Virus record (IMG/VR): IMGVR_UViG_3300050034_000403
Coordinates: 25,229-89,228 of that record
From: a virus
DNA length: 64,000 bases
Strand: one strand, 5' to 3'
A program made the translations under genes and the position numbers. The notes under the pieces are model-generated. The model worked only from the letters and a program-made list of their open reading frames with translations. It did no database searches and was not told where the DNA came from. Positions 38,155 to 45,918 of the stretch are shown here, piece by piece. Positions within the stretch are counted from its first letter, which is position 1. The number at the start of each line of letters is the position of its first letter.

Positions 38155-38700
38155 TCAAATCGTCGGTTGATACGTGCCGGCCATCAATTGCTTGGCGATC
38201 ACGTCGTTTTGGTTGGGCCATGCCGCACGGCGCGCCAACCCTTCTCGCTGCGCTTCCCGCACCGCATCCGCTTTGATCCATCGATCATAACTCTGGTACT
38301 GGATCAGCCGCATCCATTCCAGCACCAGCGTGCTGATCGCTTGATTCACAGCCGCCAGCGTGCCCGGTCCAAAAAGGCCATCCACCTCCACAGTGTGGCC
38401 CGCATGGATCAGCGCGGCCTGCAAATGCTCAATACCGGTCTCTGTGCCCTGGTTTACCCCATCGTCAAGCAGCTTGGTGGCCACGTCCTGGTTCACGATC
38501 TGGCTGTAGAGCGGATTCCAAAAATACTTCAGATAAAGCGCGGTCGCTTCCTCGGCCGTCTTTGGCTGGGCAATCTTAAGAAGCTTGCACGTGGCCGCTG
38601 ACCATCCGAACTTGGTCTTGCCGCCAGGGTCACCCTTCAGGGTTCCCACGCCCCCCTCATGCGCCAGCACCACCTTGATCGCCACATTGAAATCAGCCAT
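38155..38700 (-). CDS. Endolysin, GH108-type muramidase
   Basis: 181 residues from ATG 38700. N-terminal MADFNVAIKVVLAHEGGVGT contains the catalytic Glu of GH108 (HEGG). Next come DPGGKTKFGWSAATCKLL and TAEEATALYLKYFWNPLYSQ, then a C-terminal peptidoglycan-binding type helix pair (DGLFGPGTLAAVNQA). Cuts glycan chains of the host wall. No transmembrane segment, so export would need a holin. Overlaps the deformylase stop. An upstream extension to 38901 is not used. Confidence 0.9.
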   Translation of the reverse strand: MADFNVAIKVVLAHEGGVGTLKGDPGGKTKFGWSAATCKLLKIAQPKTAEEATALYLKYFWNPLYSQIVNQDVATKLLDDGVNQGTETGIEHLQAALIHAGHTVEVDGLFGPGTLAAVNQAISTLVLEWMRLIQYQSYDRWIKADAVREAQREGLARRAAWPNQNDVIAKQLMAGTYQPTI

Positions 38701-39232
38701 GCACCAGCTCTCCCTGCCCCAGCAAAAAGCTTTCGTACGCCCGCAAGACGTGCGCCTTGCCCACAGGCTGGCAGCGGTCGATGAAGAATACGCCGTCAAG
38801 ATGATCGATTTCATGTTGCACAATCCGTGCGGCCGCGCCCCGATAAATGGTGAGATTTTCAGCGTCAGGCTCTTCGAGGGTGCCATTGCGCACATGCACA
38901 ATCTCGCTACGCCATATTCTGGCCTTGGCCCGCTCGGTCGGCGGCAAACTCAGGCAGCTTTCCGTCGCCAGAAAATCCTTTCCTGCCCAGTTCACAATCT
39001 CTGGATTAATCAACACCTGAATTTCGTTCGACGGGGGCAACTTCACCACCGCCAGTTGCAGAAAGACGCCTACCTGCGGGGCAGACAGTCCGGTGCCGTC
39101 GTGTTGTTGCATCAGGCGCAACATCTGGCGGATCAACACGCGCACATTGTCCGACTTTTGTACGCGTCGACAGGCTCTGCCTGCGAGTTCTCTGTGGTAA
39201 AAATTCAGCGACAACTTTCCCAAGCGCGGCAT
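38693..39232 (-). CDS. def: Peptide deformylase
   Basis: 179 residues. All three motifs are present: GTGLSAPQVG (motif 1), ESCLSLP (motif 2, normally EGCLS, here Glu-Ser-Cys) and QHEIDHLDG (motif 3, metal-binding His pair and catalytic Glu). Removes the formyl group from new proteins. Some phages carry it to keep nascent proteins processed during infection. Its neighbours are a sigma-like helix-turn-helix protein and the endolysin. Confidence 0.93.
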   Translation of the reverse strand: MPRLGKLSLNFYHRELAGRACRRVQKSDNVRVLIRQMLRLMQQHDGTGLSAPQVGVFLQLAVVKLPPSNEIQVLINPEIVNWAGKDFLATESCLSLPPTERAKARIWRSEIVHVRNGTLEEPDAENLTIYRGAAARIVQHEIDHLDGVFFIDRCQPVGKAHVLRAYESFLLGQGELVHG

Positions 39233-39235
39233 AGG

Positions 39236-39514
39236 CTATCCCTTGCTTCCTTGGTCCCATCCATATTTTTCGATGTATTCGCGGTCGCACTCGACAGAGC
39301 CACATTGCAAAAGCTCTTTCTCTGAAGCAGCCACCGCGTAAAGGCAATCCAGCAAGATAGGAAACGCCTCTGGAGTGTTTTTCAGCTTTCGTTGCGCATT
39401 CTTCAGGTCTGTGGTGACAGTGCGTTCAGACACACCCATCCGCTCCGCAATCACGCGGACAGGCATTACTCCATTTGCAAATTCTTCATAGGTTTTTCTT
39501 CCGCGCTTGCCCAT
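39236..39514 (-). CDS. Helix-turn-helix protein, sigma region 4-like
   Basis: 92 residues from ATG 39514, with GAGGAGCGAGC upstream. GKRGRKTYEEFANGVMPVRV then IAERMGVSERTVTTDLKNAQ is a helix-turn-helix with the spacing of sigma region 4 or a phage late activator. Upstream of the deformylase and endolysin, so it may control late transcription. Confidence 0.6.
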   Translation of the reverse strand: MGKRGRKTYEEFANGVMPVRVIAERMGVSERTVTTDLKNAQRKLKNTPEAFPILLDCLYAVAASEKELLQCGSVECDREYIEKYGWDQGSKG

Positions 39515-39701
39515 GCCGCTCGCTCCTCGGTGCACGATGCGCAGTGTATGCGCAGTGCTGGAGCGGATTATAAACAGGCATGTTTGTAAAACTCTTCGAG
39601 GTCGAAGAAAGGCGAGAAAGGTTCTATTTGGATCGAAAAAAAGGAAGCGTTGGCAGAGTAGCCACGTTGACATCTGTAAACTATAGCGATACAGTTCCTA
39701 T

Positions 39702-39980
39702 ATGATTAAGTCGTTCCGGCATGCCGGGCTGGAAAAGTTTTTCAAGACCGGCAGCAAGGCCGGGATTCAGCCACATCATGCTGCAAAGTTGGAAGAGCAG
39801 CTATCTCTTCTCAACCGCGCAAGGAGTCCCGACGATTTGGCAAAGCCTGTGTCGTGGGGATTGCATCAGTTGCATGGCAAAGAGAAACACTGGTCAATAC
39901 GGGTAAACGGAAACTGGCGGTTGACCTTTACCTTCGATGGCGAGGATGTAATTCTCTTGGACTATAAGGATTACCACTAA
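39702..39980 (+). CDS. higB: HigB/RelE-type toxin
   Basis: 92 residues MIKSFRHAGLEKFFKTGSKA, GWLHQLHG-like segment (SWGLHQLHGKEKHWSIRVNG), NWRLTFTFDGEDVILLDYKD and YH. This is the HigB family (host-inhibition of growth, ribosome-dependent mRNA cleavage). Toxin first, then antitoxin, the order typical of HigBA. Confidence 0.92.
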   Translation: MIKSFRHAGLEKFFKTGSKAGIQPHHAAKLEEQLSLLNRARSPDDLAKPVSWGLHQLHGKEKHWSIRVNGNWRLTFTFDGEDVILLDYKDYH

Positions 39981-39989
39981 GGGGAGAAA

Positions 39990-40274
39990 ATGCCTACTGA
40001 AATGTACAACCCGGCTCATCCTGGCCGTGTGCTGCGCGACTACTTGGAAGGTGTGAATATCACGCATTTTGCAAAGCACATCGGCGTATCCCGCGTGACG
40101 CTTTCCAAGGTGCTCAACTGTCGTGGGGGCATCACGGCGGAAATGTCCATCCGGCTTTCTGCTGCGCTAGGGACGCACCCGAGCCTGTGGTTTGAGATGC
40201 AAACCGACTACGATTTTGCTCAAGCGAGGAAAAAGAAAATCCCAAAGATTCCTCTCTTCAGCAAGGCCGCGTAG
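39990..40274 (+). CDS. higA: HigA antitoxin
   Basis: 94 residues, 9 nt after higB, GGGGAG upstream. NPAHPGRVLRDYLEGVNITH, FAKHIGVSRVTLSKVLNCRG and ITAEMSIRLSAALGTHPSLW form the XRE helix-turn-helix of HigA. Neutralises HigB and represses the operon. A 9-bp stem hairpin covers its stop codon. Confidence 0.93.
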   Translation: MPTEMYNPAHPGRVLRDYLEGVNITHFAKHIGVSRVTLSKVLNCRGGITAEMSIRLSAALGTHPSLWFEMQTDYDFAQARKKKIPKIPLFSKAA

Positions 40275-40286
40275 GCATACGCGGCC
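40265..40286. terminator. Bidirectional hairpin between higA and the membrane protein gene
   Basis: GGCCGCGTA-GGCA-TACGCGGCC, perfect 9-bp stem spanning the higA stop, 6 nt before the end of the convergent gene. Confidence 0.55.
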
Positions 40287-40292
40287 GGGGAT

Positions 40293-40712
40293 TTAGTTCA
40301 TTTTAGAAAGGTCGTCAGGCTCCTGAAATGCGACCTTCACCTTGCATACGACGTGTTGCGGTTCAACCGCCGCATCTGCCATATTCATGCCTTTTGAGTT
40401 CACAGAACGAAACAAAAAACCCAACAGTTTCTTGTTGTTACTTGTCAGTGTCGCTATGCAGTCTTTCTGCAGCTTGACAACACGAAACCACGCAAGATTT
40501 CTAAAGGTAAGGCAAACGCATAAAGCCGATGCTACTAGCGCAAGTGGCCAGAGCATCGGCTTTTTGTGCAAATAGTCAGAGTAAATACATGCTCCCACCG
40601 ACACGAGCCACACGCTAACAGTCAAGTCGTAGACGGCAAAAAGCACCGACCGCCAAAGGAATGGCAGACATTCCCAAGCGGCTTCCGTCCGATTTCTGAT
40701 CTCTTTGATCAT
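40293..40712 (-). CDS. Membrane protein of unknown function
   Basis: 139 residues. Two transmembrane segments: SVLFAVYDLTVSVWLVSVGA and MLWPLALVASALCVCLTF, followed by a soluble C-terminus (AVEPQHVVCKVKVAFQEPDD). Convergent with higBA. AGAGAAGACCC upstream of ATG. Could be a superinfection-exclusion or lysis accessory protein; no evidence for either beyond topology. Confidence 0.55.
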   Translation of the reverse strand: MIKEIRNRTEAAWECLPFLWRSVLFAVYDLTVSVWLVSVGACIYSDYLHKKPMLWPLALVASALCVCLTFRNLAWFRVVKLQKDCIATLTSNNKKLLGFLFRSVNSKGMNMADAAVEPQHVVCKVKVAFQEPDDLSKMN

Positions 40713-40730
40713 GGGTCTTCTCTTTCTGTG

Positions 40731-40746
40731 GTCCGGAATCTGGACT
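40731..40746 (-). repeat. Gene-end palindrome, copy 4
   Basis: Reading on the minus strand AGTCCAGATTCCGGAC, 5 nt after the stop of the gene at 40752-40976. Same orientation relative to its gene as the other copies. Confidence 0.5.
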
Positions 40747-40751
40747 GCGGT

Positions 40752-40976
40752 TCAGCGGGCTTTTTCTACCTTCACCCAAGGATACCCGACCGGCGTGCAA
40801 ACAAGTTCGGGGTCGTGGCACAGACTGTTAAAGATCCCCGCACGCGTATCGCTGGCTGTGGCCTCAAACACGGAATACCGTCCAATCTCCAGTACGCGGG
40901 CTTTGACGCTCTCGTAGGTCAGGTTCTTCTTCATGTCCATGGTCGATTCAAAGTGGTCGACACAAGCTTTGTTCAT
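40752..40976 (-). CDS. Hypothetical protein
   Basis: 74 residues from ATG 40976 (MNKACVDHFESTMDMKKNLT), then ARVLEIGRYSVFEATASDTR. Start overlaps the previous stop by ATGA-type arrangement with AGAGG upstream. Not recognised. Confidence 0.55.
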   Translation of the reverse strand: MNKACVDHFESTMDMKKNLTYESVKARVLEIGRYSVFEATASDTRAGIFNSLCHDPELVCTPVGYPWVKVEKAR

Positions 40977-41221
40977 ATCCAAACCTCTACGATGCAAGGG
41001 TCGTCATTCTCGTAGCGTTCCAAGCAAAAGAGTCCAGGCGGAACGTGCTTCCGAATCTCGGGGAGCGTATCGGCCAAAGCCACATCGTCGGTCGGGAAAA
41101 AGTCGCCGGCCGTAATGCCCCAGCGCCGCATCACAAAGTGGTCAGGATAATCGCGCGGATGGTCATAGATCACCCACTGGGAAATTTCAGAGTGCGGCTT
41201 GGCTGTCGAATCGTTTTCCAT
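40973..41221 (-). CDS. Hypothetical protein
   Basis: 82 residues from ATG 41221 (MENDSTAKPHSEISQWVIYD), then HPRDYPDHFVMRRWGITAGD. The WVIYDHPRDYPDHFVMRRW pattern matches a small conserved phage protein of unknown function. AGAGGAACA upstream. Next to array 3. Confidence 0.6.
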   Translation of the reverse strand: MENDSTAKPHSEISQWVIYDHPRDYPDHFVMRRWGITAGDFFPTDDVALADTLPEIRKHVPPGLFCLERYENDDPCIVEVWI

Positions 41222-41252
41222 TGTTCCTCTAGATTTACGGCTTCTTGTATCT

Positions 41253-41994
41253 GTTGCATCTATCCGATGCACTGCAACTGCATTGCTACGATGTCCATCC
41301 TAGCCAGTTTCCCATTGTTGGTTGCATCTACGCGATGCACTCAAACTACCTTGCGACCGGAGACTACGGTGTTGCCCACCCTGATCTAGTTGTTGCATCT
41401 GTTCGATGCACTTAAACTACCTTGCTACCCCACGCCCACGTTGCTTTGAAGCGGTTGCCGTTGTTGCATCTATCCGATGCACTAAGACTATCTTGCTACA
41501 CGTTTGCAGATTACCGTTATCGCATCTGGGGCGTTGCATCTATGCGATGCACTTTGACTGCTTTGTTACCTGGCAGTACACGCATGCGTGACAGTTCGAA
41601 CAGTTGCATCTACTCGATGCACTTCAACTGCTTTGCTACGAAGCGGATGTGCTATTCGCTGGGTATCTTAATGGTTGCATCTACGCGATGCACTCAAACT
41701 GCCTTGCGACCAAATGCTGGAATTTGTGAATGCAGCTTTAAAACGTTGCATCTGTTCGATGCACTTCAACTACCTTGCGACATTGACCGAAGGTCAAGCA
41801 ACTCATGCTAAGTACGTTGCATCTACTCGATGCACTGAAACTACCTTGCGACCAGCGAGACAGGTTCATCACTGGCGAGTCGTTGAAGTTGCATCTACGC
41901 GATGCACTCAAACTACATTGCGACCAGTATTTCGACCGCATGAATCGCTTTGCCATGGTTGCATCTGCTCGATGCACTTCAACTACTGGGAGTG
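41253..41994. CRISPR. Array 3: CRISPR-like array, 11 repeats
   Basis: Repeats start at 41253, 41321, 41392, 41463, 41533, 41603, 41674, 41745, 41816, 41888 and 41958. Period 68-72 nt, spacers about 33-35 nt. Core GTTGC, stem TGCATC/GATGCA constant, loop variable (TATCC, TACGC, TGTTC, TACTC, TATGC, TGCTC). Tail ACTTGC.AC varies between GCGAC and GCTAC. The last repeat loses its tail at about 41983. Frames through it (for example 41675-42139) are translation of repeats, not genes. Confidence 0.9.
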
Positions 41995-42021
41995 CACCCG
42001 AGGGGTACACTCCCACTTTGT

Positions 42022-42561
42022 TTACCGCTTGGTCAACTCGGCAAGATTGGCCGCCACAAGCCGGACAAACTCCTGCTCCGGCAGCTCGTTTTCCCGAGCG
42101 ATCTGGGCAGCCAGGCTTTCCAGTTTGCCCATCGCATAGCCCACCATCGCGGGAGGAATCGGCGCAATTTCCAGCTGCTTCTTCACCACGACCGCGATCT
42201 CGCCTTGCGGCGCCACCACAGGAATCGGCTTCTTATGGTAACTTCTCTTCGACGCTGCGACGGTGTTCTTCTTCCCTTCTTGCTTTCGCTTAAGAGAGGA
42301 CAAAGTAGCAGGCGATGAACCATGGACACCATGCTTCGCGAAGCGATGTATTCCATAGCCACGTGTGTCTTTGAATCCAGTCATCCCGCATTCTGGGCAC
42401 TTCAATGTTGCCGGATCTGGTTTGGCGATTGGACTTGTCATTGTCATCTCCTCGGTATCGATAATCGATGCTTCCGTTTGTTCGTTTGTTTCAATCCGCG
42501 CGCCCAGGTGAGGCGCGATCTCTCCATCTTCTTCAAGAGGTGTATCTTGATGCGCTTCCAT
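42022..42561 (-). CDS. Zinc-finger protein
   Basis: 179 residues from ATG 42561 with GAGGATATAGG upstream. A single C2H2-like finger: KCPECGMTGFKDTRGYGIHR then FAKHGVHG. The rest is acidic-helical at the N-terminus and helical at the C-terminus (LAAQIARENELPEQEFVRLV). A DNA- or RNA-binding phage protein; function unknown. Confidence 0.55.
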   Translation of the reverse strand: MEAHQDTPLEEDGEIAPHLGARIETNEQTEASIIDTEEMTMTSPIAKPDPATLKCPECGMTGFKDTRGYGIHRFAKHGVHGSSPATLSSLKRKQEGKKNTVAASKRSYHKKPIPVVAPQGEIAVVVKKQLEIAPIPPAMVGYAMGKLESLAAQIARENELPEQEFVRLVAANLAELTKR

Positions 42562-42653
42562 CCTATATCCTCGTGGAACAAAATTCGTTAGAAAAATACA
42601 CCGTTTTTGCGTTATTCCGTACACAGACAATCAACAGACGTTTTTACCGCTCG

Positions 42654-43028
42654 TTATGGCTCATCTGCCCACGGCGACAAACCATATTTTTCCCACTTGG
42701 GGTCAAAGCGGCAATTCGCCGGTGCACCTTCAAAAAGCGGCGCGATCTGCTCATCGGAGAACCCGGCTAAGCCACAACCAATCCGCACCACGTGGAACTC
42801 CAAATCCGTGTGCGCCCGCGCATACTCCAGAAACATGTCAACACTGGCTTGAATGTCGATCAGTCGCCGCACTTTGTACGGAGTGATCTTTGTCGGAATC
42901 GCATAGGCATTGCCCGTGCGGCCTTCGCCCACACCAAACTTCGCGCCATATTCCCGCGCGGCAATCTTCGCCGTGCCTGCGCCATGTATTCCACGCTGAT
43001 TCGATCCAAAACAAAAGATTTTATCCAT
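42654..43028 (-). CDS. Conserved non-structural protein (A1S_2505-like)
   Basis: 124 residues MDKIFCFGSNQRGIHGAGTA, then AAREYGAKFGVGEGRTGNAY and AIPTKITPYKVRRLIDIQAS. The F-GSN-GIHGAG opening and AIPT segment define a small family widespread in phages and related in style to macro domains. GAGAAGGCACC upstream. Possibly binds ADP-ribose-like ligands; not proven. Confidence 0.8.
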   Translation of the reverse strand: MDKIFCFGSNQRGIHGAGTAKIAAREYGAKFGVGEGRTGNAYAIPTKITPYKVRRLIDIQASVDMFLEYARAHTDLEFHVVRIGCGLAGFSDEQIAPLFEGAPANCRFDPKWEKYGLSPWADEP

Positions 43029-43037
43029 GGTGCCTTC

Positions 43038-43763
43038 TCAGCTTTCAAAAAGTCGCTTGAGCGCCGGACGCTCCTCGGCTGGTCGACGATCTCGGTCTGC
43101 TTCGTCCATAAAGTCTTTGGGAAGTTGAGCCGCATCAAGAGCGGTAAAAACCTTGGCCAAGCTCGGCTTATTCTCGCTCTCCAACCTCCGAAAAACCACG
43201 CGCCACACCCAGGTCTCCGGGGTTATCCCCGCACTTTCGTCCATCGCATCGTTGGACTTGATCTCACGCATGCGCTGCGCATGCACCTCTGTCACTTCGA
43301 GCGAAAGCTGCGATGCCCAACGGGGCATTGCAACAGAGCTGCGCCATACGTTGTCCGATGCTCCGCACCCGCATTCTTCCGGTTTTTTGCTGGGGTGGTC
43401 AGACAAGAAGATGACGCGCTTGCGCCAGTAATCCAACAACACGGGGTCTTTTTCTACCTTCCATGAAACCGGCATTCTGTACTTTTCCAGCACTTGCGGA
43501 TGCGGTTCCACACGCGCCCACACCTGCCGAACCCAAAGCAGATCACCAGGGGCTCCGTACGGGCAACGCCACCTCTCTTCATCGGCGCTGTACCAGTGCA
43601 ACGAAGTCGCGAAATCTTGAATTAAGGTTTCTCCCGGCGGTTGGGGATAGATAGGCCTAGCCATTTGCGTGATCAAGCCACGCTTGATTTTATTGACGCT
43701 TTCCGAGGGAAACGTAACCGACCGCCAGCTAGGTTTTCGATTCCCAAAAAGTTGTTTTGTCAT
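43038..43763 (-). CDS. ASCH-domain type phage protein
   Basis: 241 residues from ATG 43763. An N-terminal basic segment is followed by RWRCPYGAPGDLLWVRQVWA, which is the usual ASCH/PUA-like phage signature (CPYG-PGD-LWVRE-W). Later CGCGASDNVWRSSVAMPRWA and LSLEVTEVHAQRMREI complete it. ASCH domains bind RNA or modified nucleotides. The C-terminus is helical. Ten nt after the next gene. Confidence 0.75.
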   Translation of the reverse strand: MTKQLFGNRKPSWRSVTFPSESVNKIKRGLITQMARPIYPQPPGETLIQDFATSLHWYSADEERWRCPYGAPGDLLWVRQVWARVEPHPQVLEKYRMPVSWKVEKDPVLLDYWRKRVIFLSDHPSKKPEECGCGASDNVWRSSVAMPRWASQLSLEVTEVHAQRMREIKSNDAMDESAGITPETWVWRVVFRRLESENKPSLAKVFTALDAAQLPKDFMDEADRDRRPAEERPALKRLFES

Positions 43764-43771
43764 CACTTTGC

Positions 43772-44116
43772 CTATCTTACCAAGTGGACGTAAACCTCCA
43801 GACCCTTCGCCCGAGCCGTCTTGATCATGTGCTCGGTACCGCGGCTTTTGCCGTCCCACAGCGCGATCAGCGCTTCGCCGTATTCTGCCATTTGCACATT
43901 GCGCAGGTATCCGGCCTGACCGCCGTTCCGTTCCCAATTGGCAGGGAAACTGACAACCGGAATTCCGCGACGTTGTGCCCACCAGTTGCCGAGCCGGTCA
44001 GCTCCGCGCGCTTCGCCGCATACCACTTCGGTGATCTTGAATCCAGATTCGCGAATCGCATCATAAAGCAGCTGTATATCGGTCATCGTTCGGCTGCCAG
44101 CAATAATGGTTTTCAC
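43772..44116 (-). CDS. SLOG/DUF2493 nucleotide-binding protein
   Basis: 114 residues, GTG start after GAGGTGG. MKTIIAGSRTMTDIQLLYDA, then VVCGEARGADRLGNWWAQRR and FPANWERNGGQAGYLRNVQM. The GSR, GGARGAD and NxxM motifs define DUF2493, a Rossmann-type SLOG domain probably binding a nucleotide or NAD derivative. Common in phages; possible role in signalling or NAD-linked defence. Confidence 0.85.
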   Translation of the reverse strand: MKTIIAGSRTMTDIQLLYDAIRESGFKITEVVCGEARGADRLGNWWAQRRGIPVVSFPANWERNGGQAGYLRNVQMAEYGEALIALWDGKSRGTEHMIKTARAKGLEVYVHLVR

Positions 44117-44125
44117 AACGCCACC

Positions 44126-44251
44126 TCACTTGCTCCGGGCTCTCACTTTTTCTTCAAGCCAGCGCGCGAAGCGATCCGCAAAGTGCCAAGCGCCCAGAGC
44201 CAAGCAGCAACTCACCACGGTAGCTCCAAAAAGCGCCCAAACGTCCCCCAT
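44126..44251 (-). CDS. 41-residue membrane microprotein
   Basis: MGDVWALFGATVVSCCLALG then AWHFADRFARWLEEKVRARS and K. One transmembrane helix followed by a basic amphipathic segment. AAGGAG is 9 nt upstream of the ATG and it follows the XRE gene stop by 4 nt. Missed by length filters. Confidence 0.5.
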   Translation of the reverse strand: MGDVWALFGATVVSCCLALGAWHFADRFARWLEEKVRARSK

Positions 44252-44255
44252 GGCT

Positions 44256-44474
44256 TCAGTTCTCCTTGTTCTTGATCTCCCAAATATCCTCCACGGAAAG
44301 ATGCAAAAAACGAGCCAATTTCAACGCGGTAGACAAGCTTACAGCACCATTCAGCTCTAGTCGTTTCACCACGGATACAGCAATCCCCGACTGCTTTGCG
44401 ACTTGATCCGCCGAAAGACCAGCTTCGTTGCGCAACGCGCGCAAATCCACTCGCAGAACTACCTCTTCTTCCAT
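44256..44474 (-). CDS. XRE-family helix-turn-helix regulator
   Basis: 72 residues from ATG 44474 (MEEEVVLRVDLRALRNEAGL). SADQVAKQSGIAVSVVKRLE is the helix-turn-helix, and ALKLARFLHLSVEDIWEIKN is the typical C-terminal helix of Cro/CI-like proteins (YxxLA-ALxVxxxxL). Probably a repressor of the leftward small-gene unit. Confidence 0.85.
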   Translation of the reverse strand: MEEEVVLRVDLRALRNEAGLSADQVAKQSGIAVSVVKRLELNGAVSLSTALKLARFLHLSVEDIWEIKNKEN

Positions 44475-44627
44475 CTCTGTCCTCGGTCCGCAATTTTTGA
44501 GCGATTTCGATGCTCCCAAATTTTAATCGCTTTCCACAATACCCATTTTGAACCGAAAAAACCACAAAAATCATAGAACATAGGATTTTCCCGCATTATG
44601 GGCGCAAATTAAAAGCGACAGAACATT

Positions 44628-44822
44628 TTAACTTTTCGGAGGTTTCACTTGTGTCTGTTCCGGTTTTACACGTGGCCACGTCCGCCGATCTTCTCCCCCA
44701 GAATTCCAACGCCAACTTCTGCATTTGCGATTCCAGCATCGCTCAGGCAAAGGCTTTGCCTTGTCATACACTTCCTTCGCCCCGCAAACATCACACACCA
44801 AAATATCGCCATTGGTAATCAT
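44628..44822 (-). CDS. Small zinc-ribbon protein
   Basis: 64 residues MITNGDILVCDVCGAKEVYD, then ERCWNRKCRSWRWNSGGEDR. Single ribbon C-x2-C ... C-x4-C. Closely related to the N-terminus of the product at 21934-22215, so this phage carries two versions; here the sequence after WNSG is an unstructured Pro/Lys tail. Confidence 0.6.
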   Translation of the reverse strand: MITNGDILVCDVCGAKEVYDKAKPLPERCWNRKCRSWRWNSGGEDRRTWPRVKPEQTQVKPPKS

Positions 44823-44916
44823 TTCATCACTTTACCCAATTGAGCATTTTTTTGCCAACCATTCAGGAACGTTTGGCCTAAATATCAGGTACAATGTCCC
44901 CACAAGGAGGATACAG

Positions 44917-45534
44917 ATGCGTGTTGCAATTTACAGTTGCACCCCCATAAAGGATGATCCACACATCGCCGAAAACCAGATTCAGCGCATGGAAGAGATG
45001 GTACTGCGCTATGGCTGGAGAACGACACACATCTACCGCGATCTTGTGACCTCCCCGGGCGCGGATCGCGATGCTTACAAGAAGATGCTGCTGGACGCGA
45101 AACAGCATCATTTTGATGCGCTCATCTTCTGGACGCTCAACCAGCTCACTCGTCAAAATGCCAACAATACCATATTGCTTCTGCACAAACTCTCTTGTTG
45201 GAATGTCGGATTCTGTTCTTATACAGAGCGGCACCTGGATTCCTGCCACACCTCAAGGGAGACAGTGTTCGCGATTATCGCCCTACTGGTTGAGCAAAAC
45301 AGCGTTTACATCGGAGAAAAAACGCGCATTGGCATTGAGAAACAACAGCAGATGCATACACCAGGCCCCAACGGACGATTCGGCCCCGGCAGGCCTCCGG
45401 CCGTCTTTGACCAAGAAAGGGCTCAGGAGCTTCGCGCAAAAGGGAAGTCGTATACCACCATAGCCACCGTTTGCGGCGTTTCAAAGGCAACGATTTCCAG
45501 GTACTTTAAAGAAGCGAGGGAACACTCAGTTTAG
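44917..45534 (+). CDS. Serine recombinase-like protein with degenerate active site
   Basis: 205 residues from ATG 44917 after AAGGAGG. Overall it matches resolvases: MRVAIYSCTPIKDDPHIAEN, KMLLDAKQHHFDALIFWTLN, QLTRQNANNTILLLHKLS. At the place of the catalytic A-R-V-S it reads SCTP, and the D-R-L-x-R of the second motif reads NQLTRQ. Serine and the key arginines seem lost. The C-terminal PGPNGRFGPGRPPAVF plus a helix-turn-helix (SYTTIATVCGVSKATISRYF) is intact, so DNA binding should remain. Its end overlaps the convergent gene by 9 nt. Confidence 0.75.
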   Translation: MRVAIYSCTPIKDDPHIAENQIQRMEEMVLRYGWRTTHIYRDLVTSPGADRDAYKKMLLDAKQHHFDALIFWTLNQLTRQNANNTILLLHKLSCWNVGFCSYTERHLDSCHTSRETVFAIIALLVEQNSVYIGEKTRIGIEKQQQMHTPGPNGRFGPGRPPAVFDQERAQELRAKGKSYTTIATVCGVSKATISRYFKEAREHSV

Positions 45535-45918
45535 GGCTGGATTAAAGCGACTGGCGCAATGCTTTTCTGCCTCCTTGCATTCTTCAACCAGATGGCGATG
45601 GCCTTCTAACGCTTCTTCCTTCGAGGTATACCGCCGCTGTTCTCCGTTGAGAGGACCACCAAACACCATCGTTTCCCAAAGCACCGGCTCGTGAAGGAGC
45701 GGATCTTGCAGACAAAATGAGAGGAACCTTTCGTCCAAACCGAGGAAGATAGTTGAGACTTTCCCCCAACTGAAGTTGGTGGTTGCCAAATGGCGATCAT
45801 GGGCTTCGAGCCATTCGGCCCATTTCAGCACATCGTGCTCGGGCACCGGATTGCCTTCGTCGTTCAAAACATACGAGCCAATCCACGGATGTTCAGATTC
45901 GTCCTCAGTACCCATCAT
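45526..45918 (-). CDS. Conserved phage protein of unknown function
   Basis: 130 residues. W-x-x-L-E, then FSWGKVSTIFLGLDERFLSF and HEPVLWETMVFGGPLNGEQR, then RYTSKEEALEGHRHLVEECK. This W-aromatic pattern recurs in phage proteins of unknown function. Overlaps the upstream gene's stop. Next to the degenerate recombinase. Confidence 0.65.
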   Translation of the reverse strand: MMGTEDESEHPWIGSYVLNDEGNPVPEHDVLKWAEWLEAHDRHLATTNFSWGKVSTIFLGLDERFLSFCLQDPLLHEPVLWETMVFGGPLNGEQRRYTSKEEALEGHRHLVEECKEAEKHCASRFNPALN

